From Desulfosarcina cetonica JCM 12296 (GTDB lineage Bacteria > Desulfobacterota > Desulfobacteria > Desulfobacterales > Desulfosarcinaceae), in assembly GCF_001311845.1 (NCBI RefSeq), contig NZ_BBCC01000041.1, positions 1 through 39,342 of the forward strand: 39,342 nt of DNA, written 5' to 3'. The first letter of the stretch is position 1. The number at the start of each line of letters is the position of its first letter. A program made the translations under genes and the position numbers. Below, piece by piece: positions 1-8,890 of the stretch. The notes under the pieces were generated by a model. It did not search any database. It saw only the letters and a list, made by a program, of their open reading frames with translations, and had not been told where the DNA came from.

Positions 1-1
1 G

Positions 2-280
2 GTCAGCGGTGTTGTCCTGGCCACGGGCAGGGCGGTCGGCGACACCCTGATCGCCCTGATGGTGGCAGGCAATGCCGCCGCCATGCCGGAAGCCCTGACC
101 GATCCGGCGCGCACGCTCACCGCCCACATCGCCCTGGTGGTGGCCGCCGATTTTGACAGTCTGGAGTTCCGCACCCTGTTTGCCTGCGGCATGATCCTCT
201 ATCTGTGCACGACGCTGATGGTCATCCTGACCCGGCGGATCGGCGCTGTTTCGGACCCCCGACGATGGCAAGGCGCCTGA
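2..280 (+). CDS. pstC: Phosphate ABC transporter permease PstC, C-terminal fragment
   Basis: Only the last 92 codons are present; the gene begins outside the window. PstC is one of the two inner-membrane permeases of the high-affinity phosphate importer. The visible part begins with VLATGRAVGDTLIALMVAGN, the conserved PstC-type loop that contacts the ATPase. A last hydrophobic helix (FACGMILYLCTTLMVIL) and a short basic tail follow. The stop codon overlaps the start of pstA by 16 bases, so the two are translationally coupled. Assignment as PstC rather than another permease rests mainly on the following pstA and pstB genes. Confidence 0.85.
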   Translation, partial: VSGVVLATGRAVGDTLIALMVAGNAAAMPEALTDPARTLTAHIALVVAADFDSLEFRTLFACGMILYLCTTLMVILTRRIGAVSDPRRWQGA

Positions 281-1152
281 CAAGCATCGTCATCGCCGTT
301 TGGGCCTGGCTCAGCGGCGCGGTTCTGATCCTCAGCGTGGTCAGCCTCCTGGGCTACGTGCTCGTCAACGGTGCGGGCAGTCTTTCGTTACACCTCTTTT
401 TCGGCGACACCGCCCCCATCGATGCCCTGCTGCTGCGCCGGCAGGTGTTCGACGGCATTTTCCCGGCCATGGTGGGCACCCTGACCCTGGTCGGATTCGC
501 CATCGTCATCGCCGTTCCCGTGGGTCTGGGCGCCGGCATCTACATGGCCGAGTTCGCCACACCGCGCATCAAATCGATCTTCGGGCTCTTCTTCGACATC
601 CTGGCCGGCATCCCCTCCATTCTGGTGGGTCTTTTCGGCTTCAGCGTGGCGGTTTTTCTCCATCAGCACCTGTCGGACCGCATCACCCCGTGCCTGTTGA
701 TATCGGCGCTTTCCCTGGCGTTCCTGGTGCTGCCCTACCTGATTCGCACCACCCAGACGGCGCTGGAAGCCCTTCCCCGGCAGATCCGCATCACCGCGCC
801 GGCCTTGGGCGCCTCGCGCCTGCAGACCATCGGCTACGTGCTGCTGCCCCAGGCGCTTTCCGGAATCCTCAGCGGCATCATTCTCTCCATCGGCCGCTGC
901 GCCGAGGATACGGCCGTGATCATGCTGACCGGCGTGGTGGCCACCGCCGGGATTCCCAAATCCCTTTTGGGCAACTACGAAGCCCTGCCCTTTTTCATCT
1001 ATACGGTCTCCGCCCAGTATGCCGATCAGGCCGAGCTGATGCGCGGATACGGCGCGGCCATCGTCCTTCTGGCCATTTGCGCCCTCCTGTTCACCCTGGC
1101 CACGGTTATCCGCCACCGCCTGGCCGACCATCTGCTCTACGGAACCCGGTAG
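265..1152 (+). CDS. pstA: Phosphate ABC transporter permease PstA
   Basis: This 295-residue polytopic membrane protein is the second permease of the Pst phosphate importer. The start at 265 (MARRLTSIV...) is preferred over an in-frame ATG at 205, because 265 gives the usual short cytoplasmic N-terminus before the first membrane helix and only a small overlap with pstC. Characteristic segments include GIYMAEFATPRIKSIFGL, the loop DILAGIPSILVGLFGFSV, and the ATPase-coupling region around EALPRQIRITAPALGASR followed by GRCAEDTAVIMLTG. No frameshift is seen. It lies 13 bases upstream of pstB in the same operon. Confidence 0.92.
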   Translation: MARRLTSIVIAVWAWLSGAVLILSVVSLLGYVLVNGAGSLSLHLFFGDTAPIDALLLRRQVFDGIFPAMVGTLTLVGFAIVIAVPVGLGAGIYMAEFATPRIKSIFGLFFDILAGIPSILVGLFGFSVAVFLHQHLSDRITPCLLISALSLAFLVLPYLIRTTQTALEALPRQIRITAPALGASRLQTIGYVLLPQALSGILSGIILSIGRCAEDTAVIMLTGVVATAGIPKSLLGNYEALPFFIYTVSAQYADQAELMRGYGAAIVLLAICALLFTLATVIRHRLADHLLYGTR

Positions 1153-1165
1153 GAAAGAGGCGTCC

Positions 1166-1872
1166 ATGTCCACCCCCCGCACCCCGAAAATCAAGGTCCG
1201 CGATCTGTCTTTCGCCTATGGCAACCGGATGGTGCTGCGAGATCTCTCCCTGGATGTGCCGGAATACCGCATTACCGCCGTGGTCGGTGCCTCGGGCCAG
1301 GGGAAATCCACCCTGCTGATGGTCTTCAACCGTTTATGGGAAGACATTCCCCACGCCCGATTGACGGGGTCCGTCAATATCCGGCTGAATGGGCACGAGC
1401 GCGACATCTACCACCGGTCCCTGGCCCTGCCCGATCTGCGCCGCCAGGTGGGCATGGTTTTTCAAACGCCCAACCCGCTGCCCATGAGCATCTACAAGAA
1501 TGTGGCCTTTCCCCTGAAGCTGGCCGGCGGGCTGACCCGCGCGCAAATACAGGCGGCCGTCGAGAAGGCGCTTAAGCAGGCTTTTTTGTGGGATGAGGTC
1601 CGGCACCGGCTGAACGACGATGCCCGCCAGCTTTCCGGCGGACAGCAGCAGCGCCTTTGCATGGCCCGCGCCTGGTGCTGAATCCGGAAGTCCTGCTGCT
1701 GGACGAACCCACCTCCTCGCTGGATGCCGCGGCCACCGAAACCATTGAACGGCTGATCATGGATCTGAAACAAACCTGCACCATCGTGATGGTCTCCCAC
1801 GACCGCGCCCAGGTCGAACGCGTGGCCGATGGGTGGGTGACGTTGGTGGATGGGCGGGTTGCGGGAAGATAG
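1166..1872 (+). CDS. pstB: Phosphate ABC transporter ATP-binding protein PstB (frameshifted)
   Basis: This is the ATPase that energises phosphate uptake through PstC/PstA. It shows Walker A GASGQGKS (residues 41-48), a Q-loop in VGMVFQTPNPLPMSIYKNV, the signature LSGGQQQRLCMARA, Walker B VLLLDEPTSSLDA and a switch histidine in MVSHD. The first frame stops at 1681 just after MARA, and the coding continues in the next frame with LVLNPEVLLLDEP. Restoring one C at about 1671 (GCCTGG to GCCCTGG) gives an intact 235-residue protein, slightly short for the family. A sequence error is more likely than a true lesion, since every motif on both sides is intact. No phoU follows; the next gene is convergent. 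Confidence 0.85.
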
Positions 1873-1926
1873 GAGGAGGGAGTGGAGACATGCTCACATG
1901 CCGTAGTTTTCAGGTATTACAGCTCC

Positions 1927-2568
1927 CTATCTGGCAGCACCTTTCTCAATCCGTATCGTACCCGACATCCCTTGGATAGACTCGCTCCCGGATACGGCAT
2001 TTCCAAGTTCATATAACCCTGCGGCGGAGCCGAAACGGCCAAAAAACATCACGACGTCTCCCCAAGGGGCATAGTAGGCAAGCGTTCCTGCCTGGGCATC
2101 CGCTTGCGGGGTATCGGCGGTGTTCAGTTTCTTCGGTGGATAGAAGATTTTTTCGTTGTCGCTGTAATTTTTCACGGTGACGCTCAGTGGGAGTTGGGCA
2201 TACAGATCCCTTGCTGCCGGACTGCCGTTTAGTTCGAAAACCGTAGTTTTGCCATTTGCCTTCACGCTTATTTGCATGGCTGTTTTGGTTTCCGATGCAT
2301 TCGGTTCATTCTTTTCAATTCTTGCGCGGCCTGACATTTCTGCGATCTCCTCGATTCCGGTTAAATTGATACCCAAGCGGTGCATTTCGTCACCGGCATA
2401 GAAATCGCGGTCAGCCCGATCCACTTGCGGCAGTCTGCCGAATCGGGGTTGGCTGAAAACGGCACGGGCGCCCAACGCGAGGCAGACGGCGATCACAAGA
2501 AGGCCACACAATGTGGTATACAATTGCTTCCGCAGGGTAGTTTTTGAAAAAGGCGATAGATATCTCAT
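1927..2568 (-). CDS. Membrane-anchored or secreted cyclophilin-like fold protein
   Basis: The 213-residue product has a hydrophobic segment at residues 16-40 (TLCGLLVIAVCLALGARAVF), so it is secreted or anchored with the rest outside the cytoplasmic membrane. The second half, from ISVKANGKTTVFELNGSPAA through YYAPWGDVVMFFGRFG, matches the small cyclophilin-like beta-barrel domain (PF18050 type). That domain often sits beside flavodoxins, cupins and AraC regulators. Its biochemical role is unknown. It is the last gene of the minus-strand redox cluster, 24 bases after the preceding gene. No strong ribosome-binding site precedes the start. Confidence 0.7.
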   Translation of the reverse strand: MRYLSPFSKTTLRKQLYTTLCGLLVIAVCLALGARAVFSQPRFGRLPQVDRADRDFYAGDEMHRLGINLTGIEEIAEMSGRARIEKNEPNASETKTAMQISVKANGKTTVFELNGSPAARDLYAQLPLSVTVKNYSDNEKIFYPPKKLNTADTPQADAQAGTLAYYAPWGDVVMFFGRFGSAAGLYELGNAVSGSESIQGMSGTIRIEKGAAR

Positions 2569-2592
2569 TTCTGATTCCCAAAATGGAGAAAA

Positions 2593-3327
2593 CTATTTCC
2601 TGTTGTTCAGCATTTCGGTCAATATCTTTTGGGCGCCATCGGCCTGATTTTCTCCGACGGTGGTTCTAATCACGGAAATGAAATCTTTCATCTGCATTTC
2701 GGTCAATCCGGTATTCATTGCGGCTCCAAGATGGAAACCAAGTTGCCCGCCGGTACCCGTCATATTGGCGAGGGCGGCGATGGTAGCCAGTTCCCTGTCT
2801 TGGTGGCTGATCACATCACGAACAAAGATATCGGCAAAGAGGTGTTCCTTCAGGAACGTATCAATGGCTGGTGAGAACAGCTGCCACCGGGTGCCGGAAA
2901 TGTCTGTTTCCCGTCCGGCAAGCATTGCTCGAACCTTTGCGCCATATTTATCCTTGTCCAAGTCAGACGGAACGGGACTGGCCTCTTGGCCCACAACATC
3001 CTCGATGCCTTTTGCCTTGCGCTCGTCCAACACGCCCATAAATGCGGAAAGAGCGTTCAGGCTACGGGGAAATCCCGTATAGGCATACAGGTGTACCAGG
3101 ACTTCCTTGATTTCATTAACGGTCAGGCCGCCATCCAGTCCCTGGTCCAAAGCAGGGGTAAGCCGGTTGATGTCTCCATCGGCGGTAAACGCTGCGATGG
3201 GAATGATGCTTTGTTGTCTCTGGTTCAATCCGTGACGTTTTTCCATGTTCTCACCCTCCGAACCGATTGCCAAGGCAGGCAGAAACAGGCCGGTCATGAT
3301 CAAAAGGGAAAAAATAGTTGCTTTCAT
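2593..3327 (-). CDS. Exported carboxymuconolactone decarboxylase-like (AhpD-fold) protein
   Basis: The 244-residue product begins with a signal peptide (MKATIFSLLIMTGLFLPALA). Two copies of the CMD/AhpD-like helical domain follow: around ALDQGLDGGLTVNEIKEVLVHLYAYTGFPRSLNAL and around DRELATIAALANMTGTGGQLGFHLGAAMNTGLTEMQMKDFI. AhpD-type proteins use a CxxC pair for peroxide chemistry. No such pair is visible here, so a redox role is not supported and the name is only a fold label. The start at 3327 has a GAGG Shine-Dalgarno seven bases away; a GTG at 3342 in the same frame is the alternative. Similar two-domain secreted CMD proteins occur in aldehyde-reductase clusters of other bacteria. Confidence 0.75.
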   Translation of the reverse strand: MKATIFSLLIMTGLFLPALAIGSEGENMEKRHGLNQRQQSIIPIAAFTADGDINRLTPALDQGLDGGLTVNEIKEVLVHLYAYTGFPRSLNALSAFMGVLDERKAKGIEDVVGQEASPVPSDLDKDKYGAKVRAMLAGRETDISGTRWQLFSPAIDTFLKEHLFADIFVRDVISHQDRELATIAALANMTGTGGQLGFHLGAAMNTGLTEMQMKDFISVIRTTVGENQADGAQKILTEMLNNRK

Positions 3328-3357
3328 AGCTTGCCTCTTCACTTATCTTTTTATTTT

Positions 3358-4437
3358 TCATATCCGTGCGGATTGCTCTATGGCGTCGATCAATTCATGC
3401 AGGGCGACAGCATCTTGGAAGGTAGGGGCGGTCTGAGTTCCGTTGCAGATATCTTCAAACAGTCGTGAATAGATGCGCCCCACATTTCTGGCACCGGCAA
3501 AGTCCGGCCAGCCGTCATAGGCGGAAGATTCCGGCATCAGCGGTACCATTTCGGTTGCGTCGCCGCGAGCGCCCCGCACCGTTAGCTGAGTCATCTGGGC
3601 ATGTCCAGACTCGCCGGTTACCTGGATATCGCCCTCAGAGCCGTTGATCTCCCACAAAAGATTGGTTCCGCGTGATACGCCGCCGCGGTAGTGGACGGAC
3701 AGTGCCGCTCCGCTGGCCAATGCCCCATGGACCATAATCTGGTCGGGGGCTGTTTTCTGCCTGGTTTCACCGGTGCCGGTAATTTTTACGGTATCAAAAC
3801 GGCTGACAAAGCGTGCGGATAACGGACCGAAGTCGCCCAGCACATCACGCATGGCCGCTAGGGTATGGGCCAGAGGGATGGTCTGCATTGTCGCCCCGTT
3901 CTTTTCATCGAACAGGTAATAAAGCTCGTCGGTGGTCTCTCCGGCCCAGTTTCCGCCCGAGCCGACCAGCGTCGTGGAAAGCACCTTTCCGACAAATCCG
4001 TCTGCGATGAGTTGGCGCAGATGTTCGATTTCCAGTGCCGTGCGCGCCTGGTTGCCGACAACGGCAACCACACTTTTTTCCTCGGCTAGTCTTGCCATCT
4101 TACGGGCTTCAGCAAGGCCATTGCCCAAAGGCCACTCACAATAAACATGTTTGCCCGCTTCTAGTGCTGCCGTGACCAGTTCCAGGTGATGCGGAACCTT
4201 CACCGTTACGGTAACGAGATCGACTTTTTTAGAATGAACCAGTTCGTCGACAGATTCAAACGCATAAGGCAGTCCCAGTGCCTCGGCAGTTCGTCGGGCG
4301 CTTTCGGGTGTACTGTTGGCAACGCCGACAATGGTATATTTATCGCTCAGCGACTTCAGTGCTGGAACATGGGCCGTGGCCGCCCAGTGACTATCCGGAT
4401 TAAGGCCGATGAATCCGACGCGAATGATTTTTTCCAT
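3358..4437 (-). CDS. Gfo/Idh/MocA family NAD(P)-dependent oxidoreductase
   Basis: The 359-residue cytoplasmic protein starts with an N-terminal Rossmann fold (VGFIGLNPDSHWAATAHVPAL). The family hallmark near residue 95 reads AGKHVYCEWPLG, with EWP in place of the usual EKP. That lysine is normally catalytic, so the change points to a Gal80-like or otherwise diverged branch. The C-terminal half holds the alpha/beta substrate domain with a gap-free length typical of the family. Substrate cannot be told; sugars, inositols or related polyols are usual. It lies between the Fe-alcohol dehydrogenase and the CMD-like gene on the same strand, so it is probably co-transcribed and used in reductive detoxification. 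Confidence 0.82.
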   Translation of the reverse strand: MEKIIRVGFIGLNPDSHWAATAHVPALKSLSDKYTIVGVANSTPESARRTAEALGLPYAFESVDELVHSKKVDLVTVTVKVPHHLELVTAALEAGKHVYCEWPLGNGLAEARKMARLAEEKSVVAVVGNQARTALEIEHLRQLIADGFVGKVLSTTLVGSGGNWAGETTDELYYLFDEKNGATMQTIPLAHTLAAMRDVLGDFGPLSARFVSRFDTVKITGTGETRQKTAPDQIMVHGALASGAALSVHYRGGVSRGTNLLWEINGSEGDIQVTGESGHAQMTQLTVRGARGDATEMVPLMPESSAYDGWPDFAGARNVGRIYSRLFEDICNGTQTAPTFQDAVALHELIDAIEQSARI

Positions 4438-4531
4438 GATCTAAACTCCCTTTGGTTTGGATTGTCCTACCATCCGGCAACCCTGGAGGGAGAAGGGCGG
4501 CAGGATAAACCTGCAACCCCTCGTGTGGGCT

Positions 4532-5698
4532 TTAGAAACATTCTTTCAGGATTTCCAGTATCTCTTCCGACGTAAGCTTTTTATATCCACCGTCCAGGAT
4601 AAATGTAGACTCGGCAATCTTTGGCAGCATATCTTCAGTCGCGCCAAGCGCTTTAAGTGACGTCACGATGCCGCACTCTTTACAGAACGCCTCGAGCGCA
4701 TCGATTCCCTCTTTTGCCAATTCTTCTTTTGACTTACCGTCCGCGGCGATTTGCCACACGTCCACCGCAAAACGTGCGAACTTGTCGATTCCGTGTGGAG
4801 ACACGTGTCTGTAATAGGGCAGGGAAATCGCGGCAAGTCCCATACCGTGGGCACAGTCCGTGTAGGCGCCGAGCTGGTGCTCAATCATGTGAACCTGCCA
4901 GTCCTGGGTTTTTGAAAGTCCAGTCATCGTATTCAATGCGAGGGTTGCATTCCACATGATGTTGCTGCGGGCTTCATAATCCTCAGGATCTTTTAACGCG
5001 GCCCGGGCATTGTCAATTGAAGAGCGGAGCAGGGCCTCGATAAGATAATCCGTTGTATTGGCGTCATCACCCGTGAAGTACTGCTCCATTAAGTGGGACA
5101 TGGTATCGAAGATGCCGCTTAGCATCTGGTACTGGGACACGGTGTATGTGTATTCAGGATTCAGAATGGAAAATTTGGGGTATACATCCGCCGGAAAAAC
5201 CCTGCCGGCCTTGATTTTCGTCTCTTCATGGGTAATCACCGAGCCGCCGTTCATCTCGGAGCCTGTGCCGACCATGGTCAGGATGGATGCCACGGGAACG
5301 GTTTTATTGGACACCGCCTGGGATTCAAGCCAGTATTTTTTAAACGGATCCTCGTCGCAATAAGCCGATACACTGATCCCCTTGGCACAATCGATGACGG
5401 AACCGCCGCCAACAGCCAGAATAAGATCCACATCATTGGCCCGCACCAGTTCACAGCCTTCCTGCATCTTTCTGTATGTGGGGTTGGGCATAACCCCTGA
5501 AAGCTCAACCACTTTCTTGCCCGCGTCCTTTAAGATGGCGATGACGTTGTCATATATCCCGTTTTTCTTGATCGCTGTCTTTCCGTAAACCAAAAGGACG
5601 GTTTCTCCGTAATTTAGCAACTCTCCTTTAAGATGGTTTAAGGATTCTTTTCCAAAATGAATGGTCGTCGGATTATGGTATGTAAAATCAAATAACAT
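4532..5698 (-). CDS. Iron-containing (YqhD/butanol-dehydrogenase-like) alcohol dehydrogenase
   Basis: This 388-residue group III metal-dependent alcohol dehydrogenase probably reduces aldehydes to alcohols with NAD(P)H. The nucleotide-binding motif is AVGGGSVIDCAKG. Metal ligands are visible as D and H in GIFDTMSHLMEQYF and two histidines in MIEHQLGAYTDCAHGMGLA. Length and layout match YqhD and the butanol dehydrogenases. It is transcribed 14 bases after the aldo/keto reductase gene, and the AraC regulator at the head of the locus is YqhC-like. The pairing mirrors the enterobacterial yqhC-yqhD-dkgA arrangement, which responds to glyoxal, furfural and similar aldehydes. No break or missing residue is seen. 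Confidence 0.9.
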   Translation of the reverse strand: MLFDFTYHNPTTIHFGKESLNHLKGELLNYGETVLLVYGKTAIKKNGIYDNVIAILKDAGKKVVELSGVMPNPTYRKMQEGCELVRANDVDLILAVGGGSVIDCAKGISVSAYCDEDPFKKYWLESQAVSNKTVPVASILTMVGTGSEMNGGSVITHEETKIKAGRVFPADVYPKFSILNPEYTYTVSQYQMLSGIFDTMSHLMEQYFTGDDANTTDYLIEALLRSSIDNARAALKDPEDYEARSNIMWNATLALNTMTGLSKTQDWQVHMIEHQLGAYTDCAHGMGLAAISLPYYRHVSPHGIDKFARFAVDVWQIAADGKSKEELAKEGIDALEAFCKECGIVTSLKALGATEDMLPKIAESTFILDGGYKKLTSEEILEILKECF

Positions 5699-5712
5699 GA
5701 TCGTCTCCTTTT

Positions 5713-6567
5713 TTATCTGTATACAGGGAACACGCTGGACTCGCCATAGTCCTTGATTCGTTCAATGTTTTTCAACAGTTCCATATCCTCTTCGGAGATA
5801 GCGAAATTCACGTCCGCGTTGTCTTTCATATGGTCCGGGTTTGCGGTTTTGGGCAAGGGAAGAAGATCAAGCTGCAACGTATAACGAATGCACAGCCGTG
5901 GCACGGAAACGCCATATTTTTTCGCCATTTCCGCCAATTCCTCGTTTTTCAACAACTCTCCGTGTCCAACCGGGGAATAGGCCTCCACAAGCATGCCTTT
6001 CTCTTGAGAATATTGAATGAGCGCTTTCGGTGTATTGCTTACATGCGCCAGGATCTGATTTGCCATTGGCGTGACGGAGCAGGACGCAAGAATGTTATCA
6101 ATGTCTGGTTTTTGAAAGTTGGAAAGACCGATGGCGCGGAGCTTTCCTGCTTGATATGCTTCTTCAAGGGCTCTCCACGCGTCACGGTTTCCCTCAAAAA
6201 ACCGCTCTTTCTCACCAAATTTCGCCCATGGTTGCGGACTGTGAATGAGCATCATGTCGATATAATCGAATCCCATTGTTTTAAGCGACATATCGATAGC
6301 TGCCACGGCCTCTTTATATGACTTTATTTCCGCTGCGAGCTTGGTGGTCACGAACAGGTTCTCTCTTTTCACGCCACACGCCCTGATGCCTTCTCCAACA
6401 CCGCTTTCATTGCTGTATGCCTGAGCTGTATCAATATGCCGATAACCGATTTTCACGGCATCCTTTACCGCCTGTCCGGCAATGTCATTACTTATAAGCC
6501 ATGTTCCAAGACCTAGTTTGGGAATATCGATTCCATTGGGCAGCGTATATTTTTCTTCTGTAATCAT
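5713..6567 (-). CDS. Aldo/keto reductase (DkgA-like)
   Basis: The 284-residue TIM-barrel NADPH reductase shows the catalytic tetrad: Asp and Tyr in YRHIDTAQAYSNE, Lys in VTTKL and His in LIHSPQPW. The C-terminal KTANPDHMKDN stretch is the NADPH-binding loop. The frame is open upstream to 6699, but the start at 6567 (MITEEKYTLPNG) is chosen because a near-perfect AAGGAGGT lies about eight bases before it, and the family begins this way. It lies directly upstream of the YqhD-like dehydrogenase. Together they would convert reactive aldehydes and ketones to alcohols. The physiological substrate is not evident. Confidence 0.9.
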   Translation of the reverse strand: MITEEKYTLPNGIDIPKLGLGTWLISNDIAGQAVKDAVKIGYRHIDTAQAYSNESGVGEGIRACGVKRENLFVTTKLAAEIKSYKEAVAAIDMSLKTMGFDYIDMMLIHSPQPWAKFGEKERFFEGNRDAWRALEEAYQAGKLRAIGLSNFQKPDIDNILASCSVTPMANQILAHVSNTPKALIQYSQEKGMLVEAYSPVGHGELLKNEELAEMAKKYGVSVPRLCIRYTLQLDLLPLPKTANPDHMKDNADVNFAISEEDMELLKNIERIKDYGESSVFPVYR

Positions 6568-6622
6568 CAGTGATACCTCCTTTTTAACACCTTCCAATAA
6601 CCCGTCATTTATTGGTTTGACA

Positions 6623-7021
6623 TTAACTGCCGTATTGCTCGTCGCTGACATGCTCCAGCCAATCGACATTTTTGCCGTCAAGTGCTTCCTGGATGGCAAT
6701 GTGGGTCATGGCCGTGTTGGGTGCTGCGCCGTGCCAGTGTTTCTCTCCCGCCGGGAACCAGACCACGTCTCCAGGACGAATCTCTTCGATCGGTCCGCCT
6801 TCCCGTTGTACCCGGCCGCATCCTGCGGTTACAATCAATGTCTGGCCGATGGGGTGGGTATGCCAGGCCGTGCGTGCGCCCGGTTCAAAGGTGACGCTGG
6901 CGCCGGTTGCACGGGCCGGCTCGTCCGCCGTAAGAAATAAGGGGTCAATGCGGACGGTCCCGGTAAACCAGTCAGCCGGTCCTTTTACAGAAGCCTGTGT
7001 GCCGTTGCGTTTGATATCCAT
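6623..7021 (-). CDS. Single-domain cupin protein
   Basis: This 132-residue beta-barrel protein has the two cupin motifs: metal-binding HTH in [18 protein letters not shown] (residues 50-67), and [17 protein letters not shown] with the final histidines. It resembles the cupins that commonly accompany flavodoxin, CMD-like and aldo/keto reductase genes under AraC control. Such proteins are often annotated only as metal-binding, and no reaction can be assigned. It follows the flavodoxin gene and precedes the aldo/keto reductase gene on the same strand. Confidence 0.85.
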   Translation of the reverse strand: MDIKRNGTQASVKGPADWFTGTVRIDPLFLTADEPARATGASVTFEPGARTAWHTHPIGQTLIVTAGCGRVQREGGPIEEIRPGDVVWFPAGEKHWHGAAPNTAMTHIAIQEALDGKNVDWLEHVSDEQYGS

Positions 7022-7049
7022 GTTGGCTTTCCTTTCGTGGGTGAAAAAT

Positions 7050-7537
7050 TTATTGGCGAGACCGCAATCCTATGGAACTCAACCAGGAAGCAATCTGCGT
7101 CGCGGTTTCAGGTCCTCCGCTGTTGTATGCGCCGAAGCCTTTGTGACTGTCGCGTCCGGGCACATCTTGGCGATGTCCTCTTCAAAAGAACCGACGCCGC
7201 CGCCACCGTGGGTGTGGAAAGGGACCACGGTCTTTCCATTCAAGTCGAAGCGTTCGATAAATGTGGCCACCGGCGGTGCCATGGTATGCCACCAGATCGG
7301 AGTGCCTATAAACGCAATTGTATACGAAGTGATGTTCGGCATGGATTGCAGCTCCGGCCGGAAGACTGCCTCTATTTCCTTCTTTGCCTGTGCCACCGCA
7401 GCCCTGTAGTCGGTGGTGTAAGGCTGGGCAGGTTCAATCTCAAACAACCGTCCACCCGTCTCGCGCTCGATCCGTCGAGCAATGTTTCTGGTGTTTCCGG
7501 ACCAGGAATAATAGGCGATAAGAATATTGTTTTTCAT
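7050..7537 (-). CDS. Flavodoxin (frameshifted near the 3' end)
   Basis: This small FMN electron carrier has the phosphate-binding loop [12 protein letters not shown] (residues 9-20) and [12 protein letters not shown] around the flavin. The original frame ends at 7079 with an atypical basic tail ([13 protein letters not shown]). One base added at about 7138 (plus-strand GCC to GCCC before TTT) makes the chain continue as [20 protein letters not shown] and end at 7050. This gives 162 residues and the normal flavodoxin C-terminus, so the early stop is probably a sequence error. It is the first gene of the minus-strand cluster, nearest the divergent AraC gene, and may feed electrons to the neighbouring reductases. 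Confidence 0.82.
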
Positions 7538-7915
7538 CTTCGGCGTTTCCTTCTTTATTTAATCGAAACCAACCAACGTGGTGTCACTTGCTGTTTAATT
7601 TATACACGAGGTCATCAGAACGCAGATAGCCAGATCGTCTTTGATAATTGCCTGTTTGTCCAAAACCTTGGCAAGCGCATTGACCTACATAAAGAAAAAT
7701 GTTTTAAAATCAGCTCGAATTTGGCATTCGGGCATAGATTTAACAGACTTAATATATACATAATAATGATATTTGAAATATATGGTCGCCTGAGTTATAC
7801 CGCCATCACGAAAAGCGTTTGTTGCCCGATAATGCACTGTTTTGTATCGCATCTATTGAAAAACAACCCTTGATTCTGTTATCGTCAACAAAATCAAGAA
7901 CAAGGAGGTTGCCGT
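7538..7915. promoter_or_regulatory. Divergent control region between the flavodoxin cluster and the AraC gene
   Basis: These 378 bases are visibly A/T-rich and hold no gene. They must contain the promoters for both directions. The flavodoxin start has an AAGGAAA Shine-Dalgarno on its side and the AraC gene a strong AAGGAGGT. A perfect 7-bp inverted repeat (CTTGATT at 7869-7875, AATCAAG at 7892-7898) lies just upstream of the AraC start. It could be an autoregulatory site or an mRNA hairpin. No convincing -35/-10 pair was found. Confidence 0.4.
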
Positions 7916-8849
7916 ATGGATGGGAAAAATGGTGTTCCGGTGGAGACGGTTGAAGAATTAGAAACCGCAACCCAGGCACTGGCAAAGCGTATCGCCAGAT
8001 GGACCGGAAATGAAAACCAGATCGATACGGCAATCCCGGGCCTCGGACTTCACCGATGGGACGCGCCCACAGAGCCGACAAGCTATACGCTAAACGCGAG
8101 CATCTGCTAATCGCCCAAGGTACGAAACGGGTGCTTTTAGGAGAGGAAACCTATGTTTACGACGCGACCAGTTTCCTAATTTCATCTGTCGACCTGCCTG
8201 TTGTGGCAAACATTGTCGAGGCGACCAAGAAAAAGCCTTACCTGGGTTTGGTGTTGGAGCTCGATCTGCGGGAGATATCCCAGTTGATGGTAGACAGCGG
8301 TCTTCCGTTGACCCGTTCCCGGCAGGCTCAGAAGGGAATGGCGGTAGGCAAACTTTCGCTCCCCTTGCTCAACACATTCCAGCGCCTGATGGATTTGCTT
8401 GACGAGAATGAGACCATCAAGATTCTCGCCCCACTGGTTAAAAGGGAAATTTTTTCCGTCTGCTTTTGACGAATCAAGGGCCGCGCCTTCAACAGATTGT
8501 GGCTTCAGGGAGTCACAGCCATCAGATCTCAAGGGCTATCGATTGGTTGAAACACAACTATACCCAGCCCCTTCGTATCAACGAATTGGCAGCTCACTCC
8601 GGAATGAGCAAGTCTGCATTTCATAATCAATTCAAGGCAATGACATCCATGACGCCGTTACAGTTCCAAAAAAGATTGCGTTTGAATGAGGCCAGAAGGT
8701 TGATGCTTACAGAGAACCTGGATGCGTTAGCGGCGACATTCGAGGTCGGTTATGAGAGCCCCTCTCAGTTCAGTCGTGAATACAGCCGTTTATTTGGGGC
8801 GCCACCGTTGCGCGATATTAAGAATTTACGTCAGGCGACCATTGCGTAA
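7916..8849 (+). CDS. AraC-family regulator, YqhC-like (two frameshifts)
   Basis: The gene encodes an AraC_N effector domain followed by an AraC-type double helix-turn-helix. It reads in three frames. Part one is MDGKNGVPV...APTEPTSYTLNASIC. Part two is LIAQGTKRVLLGEETYVYDATSFLISSVDLPVV and onward. Part three is LTNQGPRLQQIVASGSHSHQISRAIDWLKHNY, then SKSAFHNQFKAMTSMTPLQFQKRLRLNEARRLM and GYESPSQFSREYSRLFG. One C missing near 8107 and one T missing in the T-run at 8450-8455 account for both breaks. The repaired protein has 311 residues with every family motif present. It is divergent from the aldehyde-reductase cluster and is its likely activator. A recently dead gene is possible but less likely. 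Confidence 0.85.
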
Positions 8850-8890
8850 AAAGAATTGGGTTTCGCAATGGATCGTTGAACAAAACCGCT

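Noticed and set aside
300..1319. Long open frame on the plus strand across pstA
   Set aside because: It is Arg/Pro/His-rich and without family features, and lies fully across the clear pstA gene in another frame; a GC-rich artefact.
1660..1690. Programmed frameshifting in pstB
   Set aside because: There is no slippery heptamer or downstream structure, and the same kind of single-base break recurs in unrelated genes of the window.
2593..3327. AhpD-type peroxidase function for the CMD-like protein
   Set aside because: No CxxC pair is visible in either domain.
7037..7873. Plus-strand open frame of 278 codons opposite the flavodoxin
   Set aside because: It is antisense to the flavodoxin and runs into the A/T-rich control region; the sequence matches no family and has no ribosome-binding site.
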